NCBI RefSeq assembly: GCF_042686195.1
Contig: NZ_JBHUOQ010000001.1
Location: forward strand, 124,001 to 188,000
From: Corticicoccus populi
GTDB taxonomy: Bacteria > Bacillota > Bacilli > Staphylococcales > Salinicoccaceae
Length of the DNA: 64,000 bases
Direction of reading: 5' to 3'
The stretch's first letter is position 1; each line of letters starts with the position of its first letter. Below are positions 8,066-17,458 of the stretch, piece by piece. The translations under genes and the position numbers were made by a program. The notes under the pieces are model-generated. The model saw only the letters and a list, made by a program, of their open reading frames with translations. It ran no database searches and was not told the origin of the DNA.

Positions 8066-9214
8066 CTATATATTATCCAGATACATCATTGCCCGGTCAA
8101 ACATACTGCGATTTTTTTCAGTAATCTCCTCACGTCTTGGAATTTCCGTGAAATCTGATAAATCATCTTCCCAGTTTAAGGGGAATTCGGTTTTGCTTCT
8201 GGACTGATAAGTGTCTATAAAATGTTCAGGCAGTTTTCCTCTTGGAGCTTTAATATTATTCATGGAAAGCCATACCTGCGCCCACATCCTTGGAACAACT
8301 TGAAATATGTTATAACCGCCGCCGCCGACAGCGATCCATTTCCCATCGGTGTATAAATCGCTTAAACGGTTGACGATACGTGGGATTTCCTCAAATGATT
8401 TTGATGTCAGTGAAAGGTGTGTCATCGGGTCTCTGTAATGAGCGTCCACACCATTCTGACTGAGAATAACATCCGGCTTAAAATGCTTAACAGCTTTTGT
8501 CAGACTTTCTTCAAATATTTCTAAAAATGAGTCATCCTCAGTATAAGCGTCCACAGGAAGATTCACAGAAAAGCCGAATCCTTTATCATCGCCGCGCTCT
8601 GTCAGGCTGCCGGTCCCGGGAAAAAGATATCTTCCTGTTTCATGTACAGAATAGGTCATGACTTCGTTTGAATCATAAAATATCCACTGTACGCCGTCTC
8701 CATGATGAGCATCCGTATCTACATAGAGAACTTTCTGGTTGTAATGCTTCCTCATGTATTCAATGGCAACGGCAGAATCATTATAGACACAAAAGCCATT
8801 GGCACGTCCGCTGAAGCCGTGATGAAGACCGCCGGATAAGTTAAGTGCTTTTTTTGTTTTCCCCGACATCACCATGTCAACAGCAGTTAGAGTTGCACCA
8901 ACAATATATTTACTTTTTTCATGCATATCATTAAATGCAGGGGTGTCATCAGTGTTCAATCCGTAACTTTCAAGTTTACTGTCGGAAAGGCCGACAGTGC
9001 CGGCGTCTTTCACCGCCTGGACGTAATCTTCCTTATGTACAAGAAGAATTTCTTCATCCGACGCAGTACGCGGCCGGATAATATCACCGGCAGATAAGTA
9101 TCCTCCATCAAGAAGAAGGTCGGTTGTCATCTTAACGCGCATTTGATTAAAAGGGTGCGAATCATTGAACCGATAGTTCAGAAGTTCATCACTGTAGATA
9201 TACGCGGGCTTCAT
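8066..9214 (-). CDS. acuC: AcuC, acetoin utilisation/histone-deacetylase-fold protein
   Basis: 382 residues of the class I/II zinc-dependent deacetylase fold. Metal and catalytic residues are visible in DTDAHHGDGVQ, in the earlier LSGGLHHG and in the later GGGGYN. In B. subtilis AcuC removes the acetyl group that AcuA puts on acetyl-CoA synthetase and so reactivates it. The ATG overlaps the acuB stop (ATGA), indicating translational coupling. Third gene of the acuABC operon read leftwards, opposite acsA. Confidence 0.93.
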   Translation of the reverse strand: MKPAYIYSDELLNYRFNDSHPFNQMRVKMTTDLLLDGGYLSAGDIIRPRTASDEEILLVHKEDYVQAVKDAGTVGLSDSKLESYGLNTDDTPAFNDMHEKSKYIVGATLTAVDMVMSGKTKKALNLSGGLHHGFSGRANGFCVYNDSAVAIEYMRKHYNQKVLYVDTDAHHGDGVQWIFYDSNEVMTYSVHETGRYLFPGTGSLTERGDDKGFGFSVNLPVDAYTEDDSFLEIFEESLTKAVKHFKPDVILSQNGVDAHYRDPMTHLSLTSKSFEEIPRIVNRLSDLYTDGKWIAVGGGGYNIFQVVPRMWAQVWLSMNNIKAPRGKLPEHFIDTYQSRSKTEFPLNWEDDLSDFTEIPRREEITEKNRSMFDRAMMYLDNI

Positions 9215-9855
9215 AATCGGCCCATTTCTTCTGGAGACAGAACATTGAAACCTTCGTCTCTTAGCTTTTGAATCGCAATCCCCGGATTCATTACACGCAC
9301 ACGAACGACTATAATTTTATGCCCCTTTAATGCTTTATTCGGATAAACAGAAACACTGATAATTTGAATATTTAACTCTTTAAACACTTTGGTAATCTCA
9401 AACATGATTCCCGTCTTGTCCTCAATATCAATCTCAATAATTGAACCGGGCTCTTTAATGCCTGTTAATTCGAGAAATGTATTTAACATATCTCTCTGAG
9501 AGACAATGCCGACAATTTTCCGATCCTTCACAACAGGAATGGCTCCGATGGCATACGTATAAAAATCAAGCGCAATTTCTTCTACAAAATCCATAGGGTG
9601 ACAATATGTGACGTTTCTTCTCATAATTCTGCTGAGCGGCTGTTTGAGGCTGTTTTCGGGATCATCATTCGACAGTACGGAAGGGAGTGTTAATTTAATG
9701 TCTCTGTCGGAAACAATACCAACCAGTTTTTCTTCGGAATCCACCAGTGGAATATGCCGGAATGAAAAACGGCTCATCATTTCGAGTGCATCTTCTATTG
9801 TATCTCCGGGAGTCAGAGTTTTTACCGGTGATGTCATAATTCTTTCAACTAACAT
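9211..9855 (-). CDS. acuB: AcuB, CBS-domain and ACT-domain regulator
   Basis: 214 residues with start at 9855 (AGGAGG 7-8 nt upstream; the protein then begins MLVERIMTSPVKTL like B. subtilis AcuB). Two CBS motifs (about 1-60 and 75-130) are followed by an ACT-like domain (about 140-210). CBS pairs usually bind adenine nucleotides. Its exact role in the acuABC system is unresolved; it is presumably a sensor. The frame is open upstream to 9909 inside acuA but has no ribosome site there. Gap to acuA is 10 nt; overlap with acuC is 4 nt. Confidence 0.9.
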   Translation of the reverse strand: MLVERIMTSPVKTLTPGDTIEDALEMMSRFSFRHIPLVDSEEKLVGIVSDRDIKLTLPSVLSNDDPENSLKQPLSRIMRRNVTYCHPMDFVEEIALDFYTYAIGAIPVVKDRKIVGIVSQRDMLNTFLELTGIKEPGSIIEIDIEDKTGIMFEITKVFKELNIQIISVSVYPNKALKGHKIIVVRVRVMNPGIAIQKLRDEGFNVLSPEEMGRL

Positions 9856-9865
9856 GCAGATCCTC

Positions 9866-10498
9866 CTAGAAAAAGAATCGGTTTTTAAACCGTATTTTAT
9901 CAAATTCAATCATTTGTTCATCGGTGATATTTCTGCCTTTTCTGGCCATCAGCGTATTTGCAGGGTGGGCGGTCAGCTCGGGATCGTTTGTCTGATAGAC
10001 TTCAAATCCGGCGCTCTTCATGAGACGAATCATTAAATCTTTATATTCATACACATCAAGGCCGCTGTTTTTAAGGTCCCAGTGCCAGTAATACTCAGTC
10101 GTAATGACAATATAATTTTCCATATAGGCGTCCTGCATGGTCAACTGAATCATTTTTTTTGCGAGACCGTATTTCCGGTAATCAAGGCTCACTTCAACAG
10201 CGCCAAGCTCCAATATATAGGGAAGATTTCCATCGGACCAGCGTTCCATGGGGTCGGCATGGTGATATGTGACATAACCGATAATATGACTGCCGTCTCT
10301 TGCGATAATAATACGTCCTTCTTCAAGCGCTGATATTTCGAGCAGTGCATCGAACTGATCTTTTGGAGGTCTAAAAGCAGAGAGACCTCCATCAAAAGTA
10401 TATTGACGCAATGAATCGTATGGCACGGGTCCTTCAATCATAATATTCTTCCGGTCACCGGGGACAGACTGCTGGTGAAATGTCTTTTTGTGAAGCAC
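9866..10498 (-). CDS. acuA: AcuA, GNAT acetyltransferase of acetyl-CoA synthetase
   Basis: 210 residues, like B. subtilis AcuA, if the GTG at 10498 is used (GGCGGTG lies upstream). Family motifs are IEGPV, AFRPPK, IIIARDG..GYVTY, the acetyl-CoA loop DYRKYGLAKKM, and TTEYYWHWDL. It acetylates the catalytic-loop lysine of AcsA and inactivates it. First gene of acuABC, divergent from acsA with about 100 bp between, so enzyme and modifiers share one regulatory region. Confidence 0.93.
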   Translation of the reverse strand: MLHKKTFHQQSVPGDRKNIMIEGPVPYDSLRQYTFDGGLSAFRPPKDQFDALLEISALEEGRIIIARDGSHIIGYVTYHHADPMERWSDGNLPYILELGAVEVSLDYRKYGLAKKMIQLTMQDAYMENYIVITTEYYWHWDLKNSGLDVYEYKDLMIRLMKSAGFEVYQTNDPELTAHPANTLMARKGRNITDEQMIEFDKIRFKNRFFF

Positions 10499-10534
10499 TT
10501 AATACACCGCCTTTTACTAATGAGTTTTAAAATT

Positions 10535-10564
10535 TTGAAAAGTGCGTTATCTTTATTATATAAT
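10535..10564 (+). promoter_or_regulatory. acsA promoter
   Basis: TTGAAA, 18 nt, TATAAT (perfect -10). The transcript would start near 10571, about 32 nt above the ATG. I see no good cre site in the acuA-acsA gap. Confidence 0.7.
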
Positions 10565-10602
10565 AACCATTAGAAAAGAGAAAACACAAAGGGGGATTTA
10601 GG

Positions 10603-12312
10603 ATGAAGGTAGAAGTATACAAATCAACTGATCAAAATCCTAATTTAACGAATTATGAAGAAACAAGGGATAATTTTGACTGGCAGGAAGTTGAAAAGCA
10701 TTTTTCATGGCATGAAACCGGAAAATTTAATATGGCTTATGAATGTATTGATAAACATGTGGATGACGGATACGGGGATAAGACAGCGCTGCATTATAAA
10801 AATGGTGACAGCAGATCATCCTATACATTTAAAGATCTAAAAACAGCATCAAATAAGGCAGCTAATGTGCTGAAAGATGCCGGAGTTGAAAAGGGAGACA
10901 GGGTCTTTATTTTTATGGCAAGAAGTCCTGAACTGTATACATCACTTCTTGGTGCACTTAAAATCGGTGCGATTGTCGGACCGTTATTTGAAGCTTTTAT
11001 GGAAAAGGCTGTGAAGGATCGTCTTCAGAACAGTGAAGCTAAAGTGATTATTACATCACCTGAACTTGTCGGAAGAATTCCTGTAGATGATCTTCCAGAC
11101 CTCGAAAAAGTAATTCTTGTCGGTGAAAATGTAAGCGCTGACTATGTTGATTTTAAAACAGAATATGAAAAAGCATCTGACGAATTTGATATTGAATGGC
11201 TGGATAAAGAAGACGGGTTGATTCTTCATTATACCAGCGGTTCAACCGGGCAGCCGAAAGGCGTCCTGCATGTTCAATATGCAATGGTACAGCATTATAT
11301 TTCCGGAAAATATGTACTTGATTTAAAAGAAGATGATGTATACTGGTGTACTGCCGATCCCGGCTGGGTGACGGGGACATCATACGGTATATTTGCACCC
11401 TGGCTGAACCGGGCGACTAATGTTGTGGTCGGTGGCCGTTTCTCACCTGAAGCATGGTACGGTGCAATAGAAGATTTGAATGTGACGGTATGGTACAGCG
11501 CGCCGACTGCTTTTAGAATGTTGATGGGGGCAGGGGATGAAATTGTTAAAAAATATGATTTAAGTTCCCTGCGTCATGTATTATCCGTAGGAGAGCCGCT
11601 CAATCCGGAAGTGGTGAAGTGGGGAATGGATGTCTATCATCTCCGTATCCACGATACATGGTGGATGACGGAAACTGGTGCTCATATGATTGTAAACTTC
11701 CCGTCGATGGATATTAAGGGCGGCTCCATGGGTAAACCGATTCCGGGTGTAGAGGCTGCAATTATAGATGATTCAGGGAATGAACTCCCTGTAAACCGCA
11801 TGGGTAACCTGGCGTTAAAAGCGAACTGGCCGTCAATGATGCGTGAAATCTGGAAAAATAAACCGAAATTCGATTCCTATTTTATAGGTGAGTGGTATGT
11901 GTCGGGGGATTCCGCATATCAGGATGAAGACGGATATTTTTGGTTCCAGGGCCGGGTGGATGATGTGATTATGACTGCAGGTGAACGTGTCGGACCGTTT
12001 GAGATTGAATCCAAACTCGTTGAACATGAAGCAGTACAGGAAGCGGGTGTCATCGGGAAGCCGGATCCAGTCCGGGGTGAAATTGTTAAAGCATTTATCT
12101 CTCTCCGGGAAGGCTACTCACCATCTGATGAACTTAAAGAAGATATTAGAGTATATGTAAAAGAAGGGCTCGCGGCACACGCAGCGCCTAGAGAGATTGA
12201 ATTTAAAGATAAACTGCCTAAGACACGAAGCGGTAAAATTATGAGACGTGTTTTAAAAGCCTGGGAATTAAATATTGATGCCGGTGATTTATCCAGTATG
12301 GATGATGATTAA
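10603..12312 (+). CDS. acsA: acetyl-CoA synthetase
   Basis: 569 residues, ANL superfamily: the adenylation loop YTSGSTGQPKGV lies at about 210-221, and the C-terminal LPKTRSGKIMRR contains Lys545, the lysine expected to be acetylated by AcuA. It makes acetyl-CoA from acetate, ATP and CoA in the cytosol during growth on acetate or overflow products. Ribosome site GGGGGA. Promoter at 10535 and terminator at 12327 make it a single-gene unit opposite acuABC, the classic control arrangement. Confidence 0.95.
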   Translation: MKVEVYKSTDQNPNLTNYEETRDNFDWQEVEKHFSWHETGKFNMAYECIDKHVDDGYGDKTALHYKNGDSRSSYTFKDLKTASNKAANVLKDAGVEKGDRVFIFMARSPELYTSLLGALKIGAIVGPLFEAFMEKAVKDRLQNSEAKVIITSPELVGRIPVDDLPDLEKVILVGENVSADYVDFKTEYEKASDEFDIEWLDKEDGLILHYTSGSTGQPKGVLHVQYAMVQHYISGKYVLDLKEDDVYWCTADPGWVTGTSYGIFAPWLNRATNVVVGGRFSPEAWYGAIEDLNVTVWYSAPTAFRMLMGAGDEIVKKYDLSSLRHVLSVGEPLNPEVVKWGMDVYHLRIHDTWWMTETGAHMIVNFPSMDIKGGSMGKPIPGVEAAIIDDSGNELPVNRMGNLALKANWPSMMREIWKNKPKFDSYFIGEWYVSGDSAYQDEDGYFWFQGRVDDVIMTAGERVGPFEIESKLVEHEAVQEAGVIGKPDPVRGEIVKAFISLREGYSPSDELKEDIRVYVKEGLAAHAAPREIEFKDKLPKTRSGKIMRRVLKAWELNIDAGDLSSMDDD

Positions 12313-12326
12313 TAAGTATCAGGAAG

Positions 12327-12359
12327 ACAGGAATCCACTTTAACGGGTTCCTGTTTTTT
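12327..12359 (+). terminator. acsA terminator
   Basis: 10-bp stem with one G.T pair (12327-12336 with 12345-12354), then T6. Confidence 0.9.
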
Positions 12360-12496
12360 AATTGAAATTCGTTTTTTGAGTGACTTTAAGGGAATAAATA
12401 TATCTCTAAACTTCATATAAAACCTGATTGACTGTGGCATATATTTCAAAGAGGATTAGAATAGTTTATTCTGAAAGAGTATGCCATAATAATTAA

Positions 12497-12510
12497 TGAA
12501 AGCGCTTTTT
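12497..12510 (+). promoter_or_regulatory. cre-like operator upstream of fhs
   Basis: TGAAAGCGCTTTTT, 12 of 14 positions fit TGWAANCGNTNWCA, with a perfect AAAGCGCTTT core palindrome. It lies 38 nt upstream of the fhs ATG. CcpA control of one-carbon metabolism is inferred. Confidence 0.5.
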
Positions 12511-12547
12511 ATATATGATATCAATTCAACTATTGGGAGATGAAAGA

Positions 12548-14215
12548 ATGGTACAGCTTACAGATCAGGAAATTGCATCAAAGGCGGATATTCAGCCGAT
12601 TGAAAACATCGCAGTAAAAGCCGGCATTCCAAAAGAGGCATTGGAATTATACGGAAAGTACAAAGCAAAAATTGATATTAACCAAATATCCGGCAATGAA
12701 AAAGATGCTAAAGTAGTACTTGTTTCAGCAATGAATCCGACCCCTGCAGGTGAAGGGAAATCAACATGTACTGTCGGACTGTCAGATGCATTTAATCAAT
12801 TGGGAAAGAATGTGATGGTCGCCCTCCGGGAACCGTCTCTCGGGCCGGTGATGGGAATTAAAGGCGGTGCCACAGGCGGCGGTCTGGCACAGGTTTTGCC
12901 TATGGAAGAAATCAACCTTCATTTTAACGGGGACCTGCATGCAATCACAACGGCGAATAATGCGCTATCTGCATTTATTGATAATCATATACATCAGGGT
13001 AATGAGTTGAACATTGATCCGAGACGTGTGACATGGAAGCGGGTTTTGGACATGAACGACCGTGCTCTGCGCCAGATTGTTGTCGGTCTCGGCGGTCCTG
13101 CAAGAGGTGTGCCCCGTGAAGACGGCTTTGACATTACAGTGGCCAGTGAAATTATGGCGGTGCTCTGTTTAGCGGATGATATTATTGATTTAAAGAACAA
13201 AATCGGAGAAATTGTATTTGGATATACGTATGATAAAACACCTGTAACCGTTAAAGAACTCAAGGTTGAAGGGGCTGTTGCGCTGCTGTTAAAAGAAGCA
13301 GTTAAGCCGAATCTCGTACAGACGATGGAAGGGACGCCCGCATTGATTCACGGTGGTCCGTTTGCTAATATCGCCCACGGATGCAACTCATTAATTGCGA
13401 CAAATACTGCGAGGAAACTCGCTGATATTGTAGTGACAGAGTGTGGTTTCGGATCAGACCTCGGCGGGGAAAAATTTATGAATATTAAGGCTAGAAAAGG
13501 CGGATTCCAGCCGGATGCCATCGTGTTAGTGGCAACTGTCCGCGCATTAAAAATGAACGGCGGCGTAAAAAAAGAGAATCTGTCAGAAGAGAATACAGAA
13601 GCAGTGATATCCGGGATTGTGAATTTGGAAAAACATATTGAAAATGCCCGTAAGTTCGGTGTTGAACCGGTGGTTGCTTTGAATGATTTCGTGACAGACA
13701 GTGATAATGAAAGAGAAGCAGTTCTCTCATGGTGCAGAGAGAAGGGCGTCCGTGCAGCGCTGACCAAAGTCTGGGCTGACGGCGGCCGCGGCGGTATTGA
13801 TCTTGCTGAAGCGGTACTTGAAGTACTTGAGTCTGAACAGAATTTTAAGCATCTGTATGAGGATACATTGCCGGTTAAGGAAAAAATCGAGCGTATTGTG
13901 ACAGAAGTTTACGGCGGAGAAGGTGTGAATTTCAGTGACCAGGCAAAAAGACAAATCAAAGAAATTGAGAAAAACGGATGGGGTGATTATCCGGTATGTA
14001 TGGCAAAGTCACAGTATTCACTGAGTGATAATCCTTCAAAACTCGGCAGACCGGAAGGATTTACTGTTACTGTAAGGGAAGTAATTCCTAAAACCGGCGC
14101 GGGTTTTGTTGTTGCATTAACGGGAGACATTATGACAATGCCGGGACTGCCGAAGGTTCCGTCAGCTGTTCATATGGATATAGATGCGGATGGGAATTCA
14201 AAAGGTCTTTTCTAG
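12548..14215 (+). CDS. fhs: formate--tetrahydrofolate ligase
   Basis: 555 residues. Forms 10-formyl-THF from formate, THF and ATP, feeding purine and fMet-tRNA synthesis. I chose ATG 12548 because GGGAGA lies upstream and the protein then starts MVQLTDQEIA; an ATG at 12515 lacks a ribosome site. The nucleotide loop TPAGEGKST is at 65-73, with REPSLGPVMGIKGGA and the folate-region RGVPREDGFDITVASE following. In many staphylococci fhs also sits next to acsA. The upstream 235 bp carry a cre-like site and a long inverted repeat. Confidence 0.95.
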   Translation: MVQLTDQEIASKADIQPIENIAVKAGIPKEALELYGKYKAKIDINQISGNEKDAKVVLVSAMNPTPAGEGKSTCTVGLSDAFNQLGKNVMVALREPSLGPVMGIKGGATGGGLAQVLPMEEINLHFNGDLHAITTANNALSAFIDNHIHQGNELNIDPRRVTWKRVLDMNDRALRQIVVGLGGPARGVPREDGFDITVASEIMAVLCLADDIIDLKNKIGEIVFGYTYDKTPVTVKELKVEGAVALLLKEAVKPNLVQTMEGTPALIHGGPFANIAHGCNSLIATNTARKLADIVVTECGFGSDLGGEKFMNIKARKGGFQPDAIVLVATVRALKMNGGVKKENLSEENTEAVISGIVNLEKHIENARKFGVEPVVALNDFVTDSDNEREAVLSWCREKGVRAALTKVWADGGRGGIDLAEAVLEVLESEQNFKHLYEDTLPVKEKIERIVTEVYGGEGVNFSDQAKRQIKEIEKNGWGDYPVCMAKSQYSLSDNPSKLGRPEGFTVTVREVIPKTGAGFVVALTGDIMTMPGLPKVPSAVHMDIDADGNSKGLF

Positions 14216-14235
14216 TTTAATTTCTTTTATACGTA

Positions 14236-14264
14236 TTCATGTATAAATATCTATATGTTATAAT
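14236..14264 (+). promoter_or_regulatory. possible promoter of the 58-residue ORF
   Basis: TTCATG, 17 nt, TATAAT. The -10 is perfect; the -35 is weak (3/6). Confidence 0.4.
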
Positions 14265-14295
14265 ATTGATTATCAATTGTTGCGGGGGCGTTAAT

Positions 14296-14472
14296 ATGAC
14301 AAAAGAACAGGCATTGGTTAAACTGTATGAACTGATTGATTTTTACTATGAGAACAGAGATTTACCGGTATCGCCGGAATTTAATTTCTTCGAGCAGATT
14401 GAAGAAAGCTGCAGGGTTTTAGATGTGGATTATGAGACCGTGTTAAAAGAATTTAATTTAAAATCATTATAA
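14296..14472 (+). CDS. small protein of unknown function (58 aa)
   Basis: Start at ATG 14296 with a strong GGGGGCG ribosome site; an upstream in-frame ATG (14239) lies in promoter-like DNA and is unlikely. The 58-residue product is acidic and predicted helical with no membrane segment: it begins MTKEQALVKLYELIDFYY and ends in KEFNLKSL. It has its own candidate promoter and a terminator at 14504, so it looks like a real single-gene unit. I do not recognise the family. Confidence 0.65.
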   Translation: MTKEQALVKLYELIDFYYENRDLPVSPEFNFFEQIEESCRVLDVDYETVLKEFNLKSL

Positions 14473-14503
14473 GTGATAAGAATAATTATTCATATTGACT
14501 GCG

Positions 14504-14550
14504 TCAGCATAGATTATTTCCTTTCCGGAATTAAATTTATGCTGATTTTT
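14504..14550 (+). terminator. terminator after the 58-residue ORF
   Basis: 8-bp outer stem (14504-14511 with 14538-14545), a nested TTCC/GGAA pairing in the loop, then T5. Confidence 0.65.
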
Positions 14551-14631
14551 ATGTAATAGAACATCGCCAAACCGGTGGAAATAATGTATTATTTTTTATG
14601 AATCATTTTAAATATGAAGGGATTTTTGTTA

Positions 14632-15687
14632 GTGAAAACAATACACAAATGGGTTTTAAGTGTCGCCGGCCTTTGCTTATTTGCATCTGGTTGTGACAGT
14701 GGTGAACTATACGGTGATGAGTCGGATGCAGCAGAAATGACAATTGTCTTCAGTCATAACCAGCCTGTGAACAGTCCTGAACACGCTGGTGCGATGAAAT
14801 TTGAAGAGGTAGTGGAAGCAGAATCTGACGGGGAGATTGCCGTTGAACTGTATCCTGCAGGACAGCTTGGCAGTTTAAGAGAGCAGGTCGAAACGACTCA
14901 AATGGGTGAGATTAATATCACACTCCAGCCGTCCGCAGTTGTTATGCCGTTCGCAAGTGAAGTGGAAGTATTGGATCTCCCTTATTTATGGCCGACAGAT
15001 GAGGAGAAGATGTATGAAATGCTTGACGGAGATATCGGTCAGGACATTTTGGACACACTCGATTCATCTATGTTTAAAGGACTCGGATACTGGCCGGGCG
15101 GATATAAATTGATTACAACGAAAGACCAGGCAGTCGACAGTCCGGAAGATCTTGAAGGACTCACGATGCGTGTGATGGAATCTCCGCCATTAATCAAGCA
15201 GTACACACACTGGGGCGGAAATGCTGTACCAATTACATATGCAGAAGTATACAATGCACTGCAGCAGGGAATTGTTGACGGTCAGGAAAATCCGCTGCAG
15301 ACAATATATTTAAATAATTATCATGAAATTCAAAATTATGCAGTGGAAAGTAAGCACGGAGCAATGACTTACTTGATTCTTGCGAATCTGGAATGGTTCA
15401 ATTCTCTTGATGAAGGGACACAGGATTTAATTGTGAGAGCGGAAGAAGAAGGACGTACAGCTTCCCGTGAAATGCTTAAGAATACGGAATCTGAGTATAA
15501 AGACAATATCATAGCTTCAGACATCAACTATTATGAACTAACAGACGAAGAAATTGAGTATTTCAGAGCACAGTCGGTGGATTTATGGTACGAAATTTAC
15601 GGTACTGATGAACGTCTTCCGTTACTTGAGAGAATTATTGATGCCAATGATGAAATTAATGATGATTTAAGGAGGGACGGCGAATGA
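14632..15687 (+). CDS. dctP: TRAP transporter solute-binding lipoprotein (DctP family)
   Basis: 351 residues from the GTG at 14632, which has AAGGGA 9 nt upstream; an ATG at 14614 would add six residues but overlaps that site. The signal peptide ends in FASGC, a lipobox, so the protein is tethered outside the membrane. DctP signatures: PAGQLG, DLPYLW, the conserved arginine in LTMRVMESP, and QQGIVDGQENPL. It delivers a carboxylate-type ligand to the DctQM permease. The start of dctQ overlaps its stop. The ligand (C4-dicarboxylate, keto acid or other) cannot be read from sequence; the amidase downstream suggests an amino-acid-like or ureido compound. Confidence 0.88.
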   Translation: MKTIHKWVLSVAGLCLFASGCDSGELYGDESDAAEMTIVFSHNQPVNSPEHAGAMKFEEVVEAESDGEIAVELYPAGQLGSLREQVETTQMGEINITLQPSAVVMPFASEVEVLDLPYLWPTDEEKMYEMLDGDIGQDILDTLDSSMFKGLGYWPGGYKLITTKDQAVDSPEDLEGLTMRVMESPPLIKQYTHWGGNAVPITYAEVYNALQQGIVDGQENPLQTIYLNNYHEIQNYAVESKHGAMTYLILANLEWFNSLDEGTQDLIVRAEEEGRTASREMLKNTESEYKDNIIASDINYYELTDEEIEYFRAQSVDLWYEIYGTDERLPLLERIIDANDEINDDLRRDGE

Positions 15688-16172
15688 AAATACTTGCAAG
15701 AGTTGAAAATACCTTTATTACAGTCGCTATCATCGCTTCTACCTCTGTTCTGTTTATCAATATTATTTTAAGATACTTTTTTGATGCCAATACTACATGG
15801 GCGGATGAATTTGTCCGGTATAGTATGATATGGATTGCGTTTATCGGTATGGCAGTATGTTTTAGACATGATATTCACTTTGGAGTCGATTTATTTATTG
15901 ACAGTGTCTCAAAACAAATGAAGAAATATACGAAATTGTATATTAATCTTGCCTGTATATTATTTACCGGCCTCCTGGTATATTTCGGTTTTAAGCTGGT
16001 CATATTCAGTTATCAGACAGGGCAGATTACACCTTCATTACAGATTAAAACTTTTTGGGTTTACCTGGCGATACCAATCGGAGCACTGCTGTCCATTATT
16101 CATCTCGTGGTAAATACTAAGAAATTATTTAATGATAAAAATATTGAGCCTGAAGTGGAGGAGATGAAATAA
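15684..16172 (+). CDS. dctQ: TRAP transporter small membrane subunit (DctQ)
   Basis: 162 residues with four hydrophobic segments (about 10-30, 45-65, 85-108, 125-148) and the motif TWADEFVRYSMIWIAFIG, typical of DctQ. The start overlaps the dctP stop (ATGA) and the stop overlaps the dctM start by one base, so the three are translated as a unit. It associates with DctM in the membrane and helps dock the binding protein. Confidence 0.9.
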   Translation: MKILARVENTFITVAIIASTSVLFINIILRYFFDANTTWADEFVRYSMIWIAFIGMAVCFRHDIHFGVDLFIDSVSKQMKKYTKLYINLACILFTGLLVYFGFKLVIFSYQTGQITPSLQIKTFWVYLAIPIGALLSIIHLVVNTKKLFNDKNIEPEVEEMK

Positions 16173-17446
16173 TGATTGCAGTGTTGATTATTTTACTGCT
16201 GTTATTTTTAATGACGAGTGTTCCGATATTTGTTTCTTTAGGGCTCTCTGCATTTTTAGCAGTACTTCTTTTAAGCGGTACTGAGCCGATGGTAATTGTT
16301 CAGCGTTTGTTCGGCGGTTTGGATCAGTTTTCACTCATGGCACTGCCGTTTTTCATACTGGCAGCCAATATTATGGATGCCGGTGGATTATCCAAAAGAA
16401 TACTTAAATTTTCAAGAGATTTAGTCGGGCATTTGTCCGGCGGTATTGCACTGACTACTCAAGTATCCAGTATGTTTTTCGGAGCATTGTCAGGTTCAAG
16501 TCCTGCCACTGTCATTGCAATTGGTAAAATTATGTACCCGGAAATGAACCGGGGCGGCTATGATAAAAGTTTTTCAAGCGGTCTTCTCGCTTCAGCAGGT
16601 GCGGTATCCCTTGTCATTCCACCGAGTATTACGTTAATCATTTTCGGTGCAGTCACAGGCGTATCGGTCGGAAGTTTGTTTATTGCGGGTATCGGTGCAG
16701 GAATTATTTTAGGACTGACTTCAATTGTATATATTTATATATATGCCAAAGTCAAAAATCTTCCGAGAGATAAAAAAGCCACATTCAATGAATTAACGAA
16801 GAGTTTCTTTAAAGCCTGGTGGTCGCTTCTGGTCCCTGTGATTATTCTCGGCGGTATTTACTCAGGAATTTTCAGTCCGACTGAAGCAGCAGGTGTGACA
16901 GTGGTCTATGCACTGATTGTCGGTCTGTTTATATATAAGGAAATCAGCCTGAAAGATTTATATCAAGTGTGTATGAGCTCAGCAGTCACCTCAGCCCAGG
17001 TGCTCGTGCTTGTCGCATCAGCGCAGGTGCTCGGCTGGGTTCTTACACGTCAGCAGGTCCCTCAGCAGGTCGCAGGATTTATTGTTGATAATGTTTCATC
17101 GGTTATCTTATTCCTGCTGCTTTTAAATCTTGTACTGCTGGTGATGGGGATGTTTATGGAAGGTGTCGCAGCAATTATTGTTACAGCACCTCTCATTTTC
17201 CCTGCTGCTGTCGAACTTGGTGTTGACCCGGTTCACCTAGGTATTATTATGATTGTGAATCTTGCGATTGGAATGTACACACCGCCTTTTGGTATGAACA
17301 TTTATGTTGCCCAGTCAATTACACGGCTGAGTATGAAAGAAATGATGCCGGGAATCGGACGGTTCCTCATTGTAAATATTATTGGTTTATTCATAATCAC
17401 TTATATTCCTGATATTTCATTATTTCTGTTAAAAATTGTAGAATAA
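16172..17446 (+). CDS. dctM: TRAP transporter large permease (DctM)
   Basis: 424 residues with about 12 membrane segments. Family motifs: PFFILAANIMDAGG, the GSSPATVIAIG loop, PPSITLIIFGAVTGVSVG, and GVDPVHLGIIMIVNLAIGM near the C terminus. It moves the ligand using the sodium or proton gradient. Last gene of the dctPQM operon; a terminator follows at 17459 and the amidase gene comes next on the same strand. Confidence 0.92.
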   Translation: MIAVLIILLLLFLMTSVPIFVSLGLSAFLAVLLLSGTEPMVIVQRLFGGLDQFSLMALPFFILAANIMDAGGLSKRILKFSRDLVGHLSGGIALTTQVSSMFFGALSGSSPATVIAIGKIMYPEMNRGGYDKSFSSGLLASAGAVSLVIPPSITLIIFGAVTGVSVGSLFIAGIGAGIILGLTSIVYIYIYAKVKNLPRDKKATFNELTKSFFKAWWSLLVPVIILGGIYSGIFSPTEAAGVTVVYALIVGLFIYKEISLKDLYQVCMSSAVTSAQVLVLVASAQVLGWVLTRQQVPQQVAGFIVDNVSSVILFLLLLNLVLLVMGMFMEGVAAIIVTAPLIFPAAVELGVDPVHLGIIMIVNLAIGMYTPPFGMNIYVAQSITRLSMKEMMPGIGRFLIVNIIGLFIITYIPDISLFLLKIVE

Positions 17447-17458
17447 TGAAACTGACAG

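Noticed and set aside
12428..12456. TTGACT as the -35 box of an fhs promoter
   Set aside because: At 17 nt spacing the -10 would be GAGGAT, a poor match; a weaker TTGAGT/TATATC pair upstream is as likely, so no fhs promoter was called.
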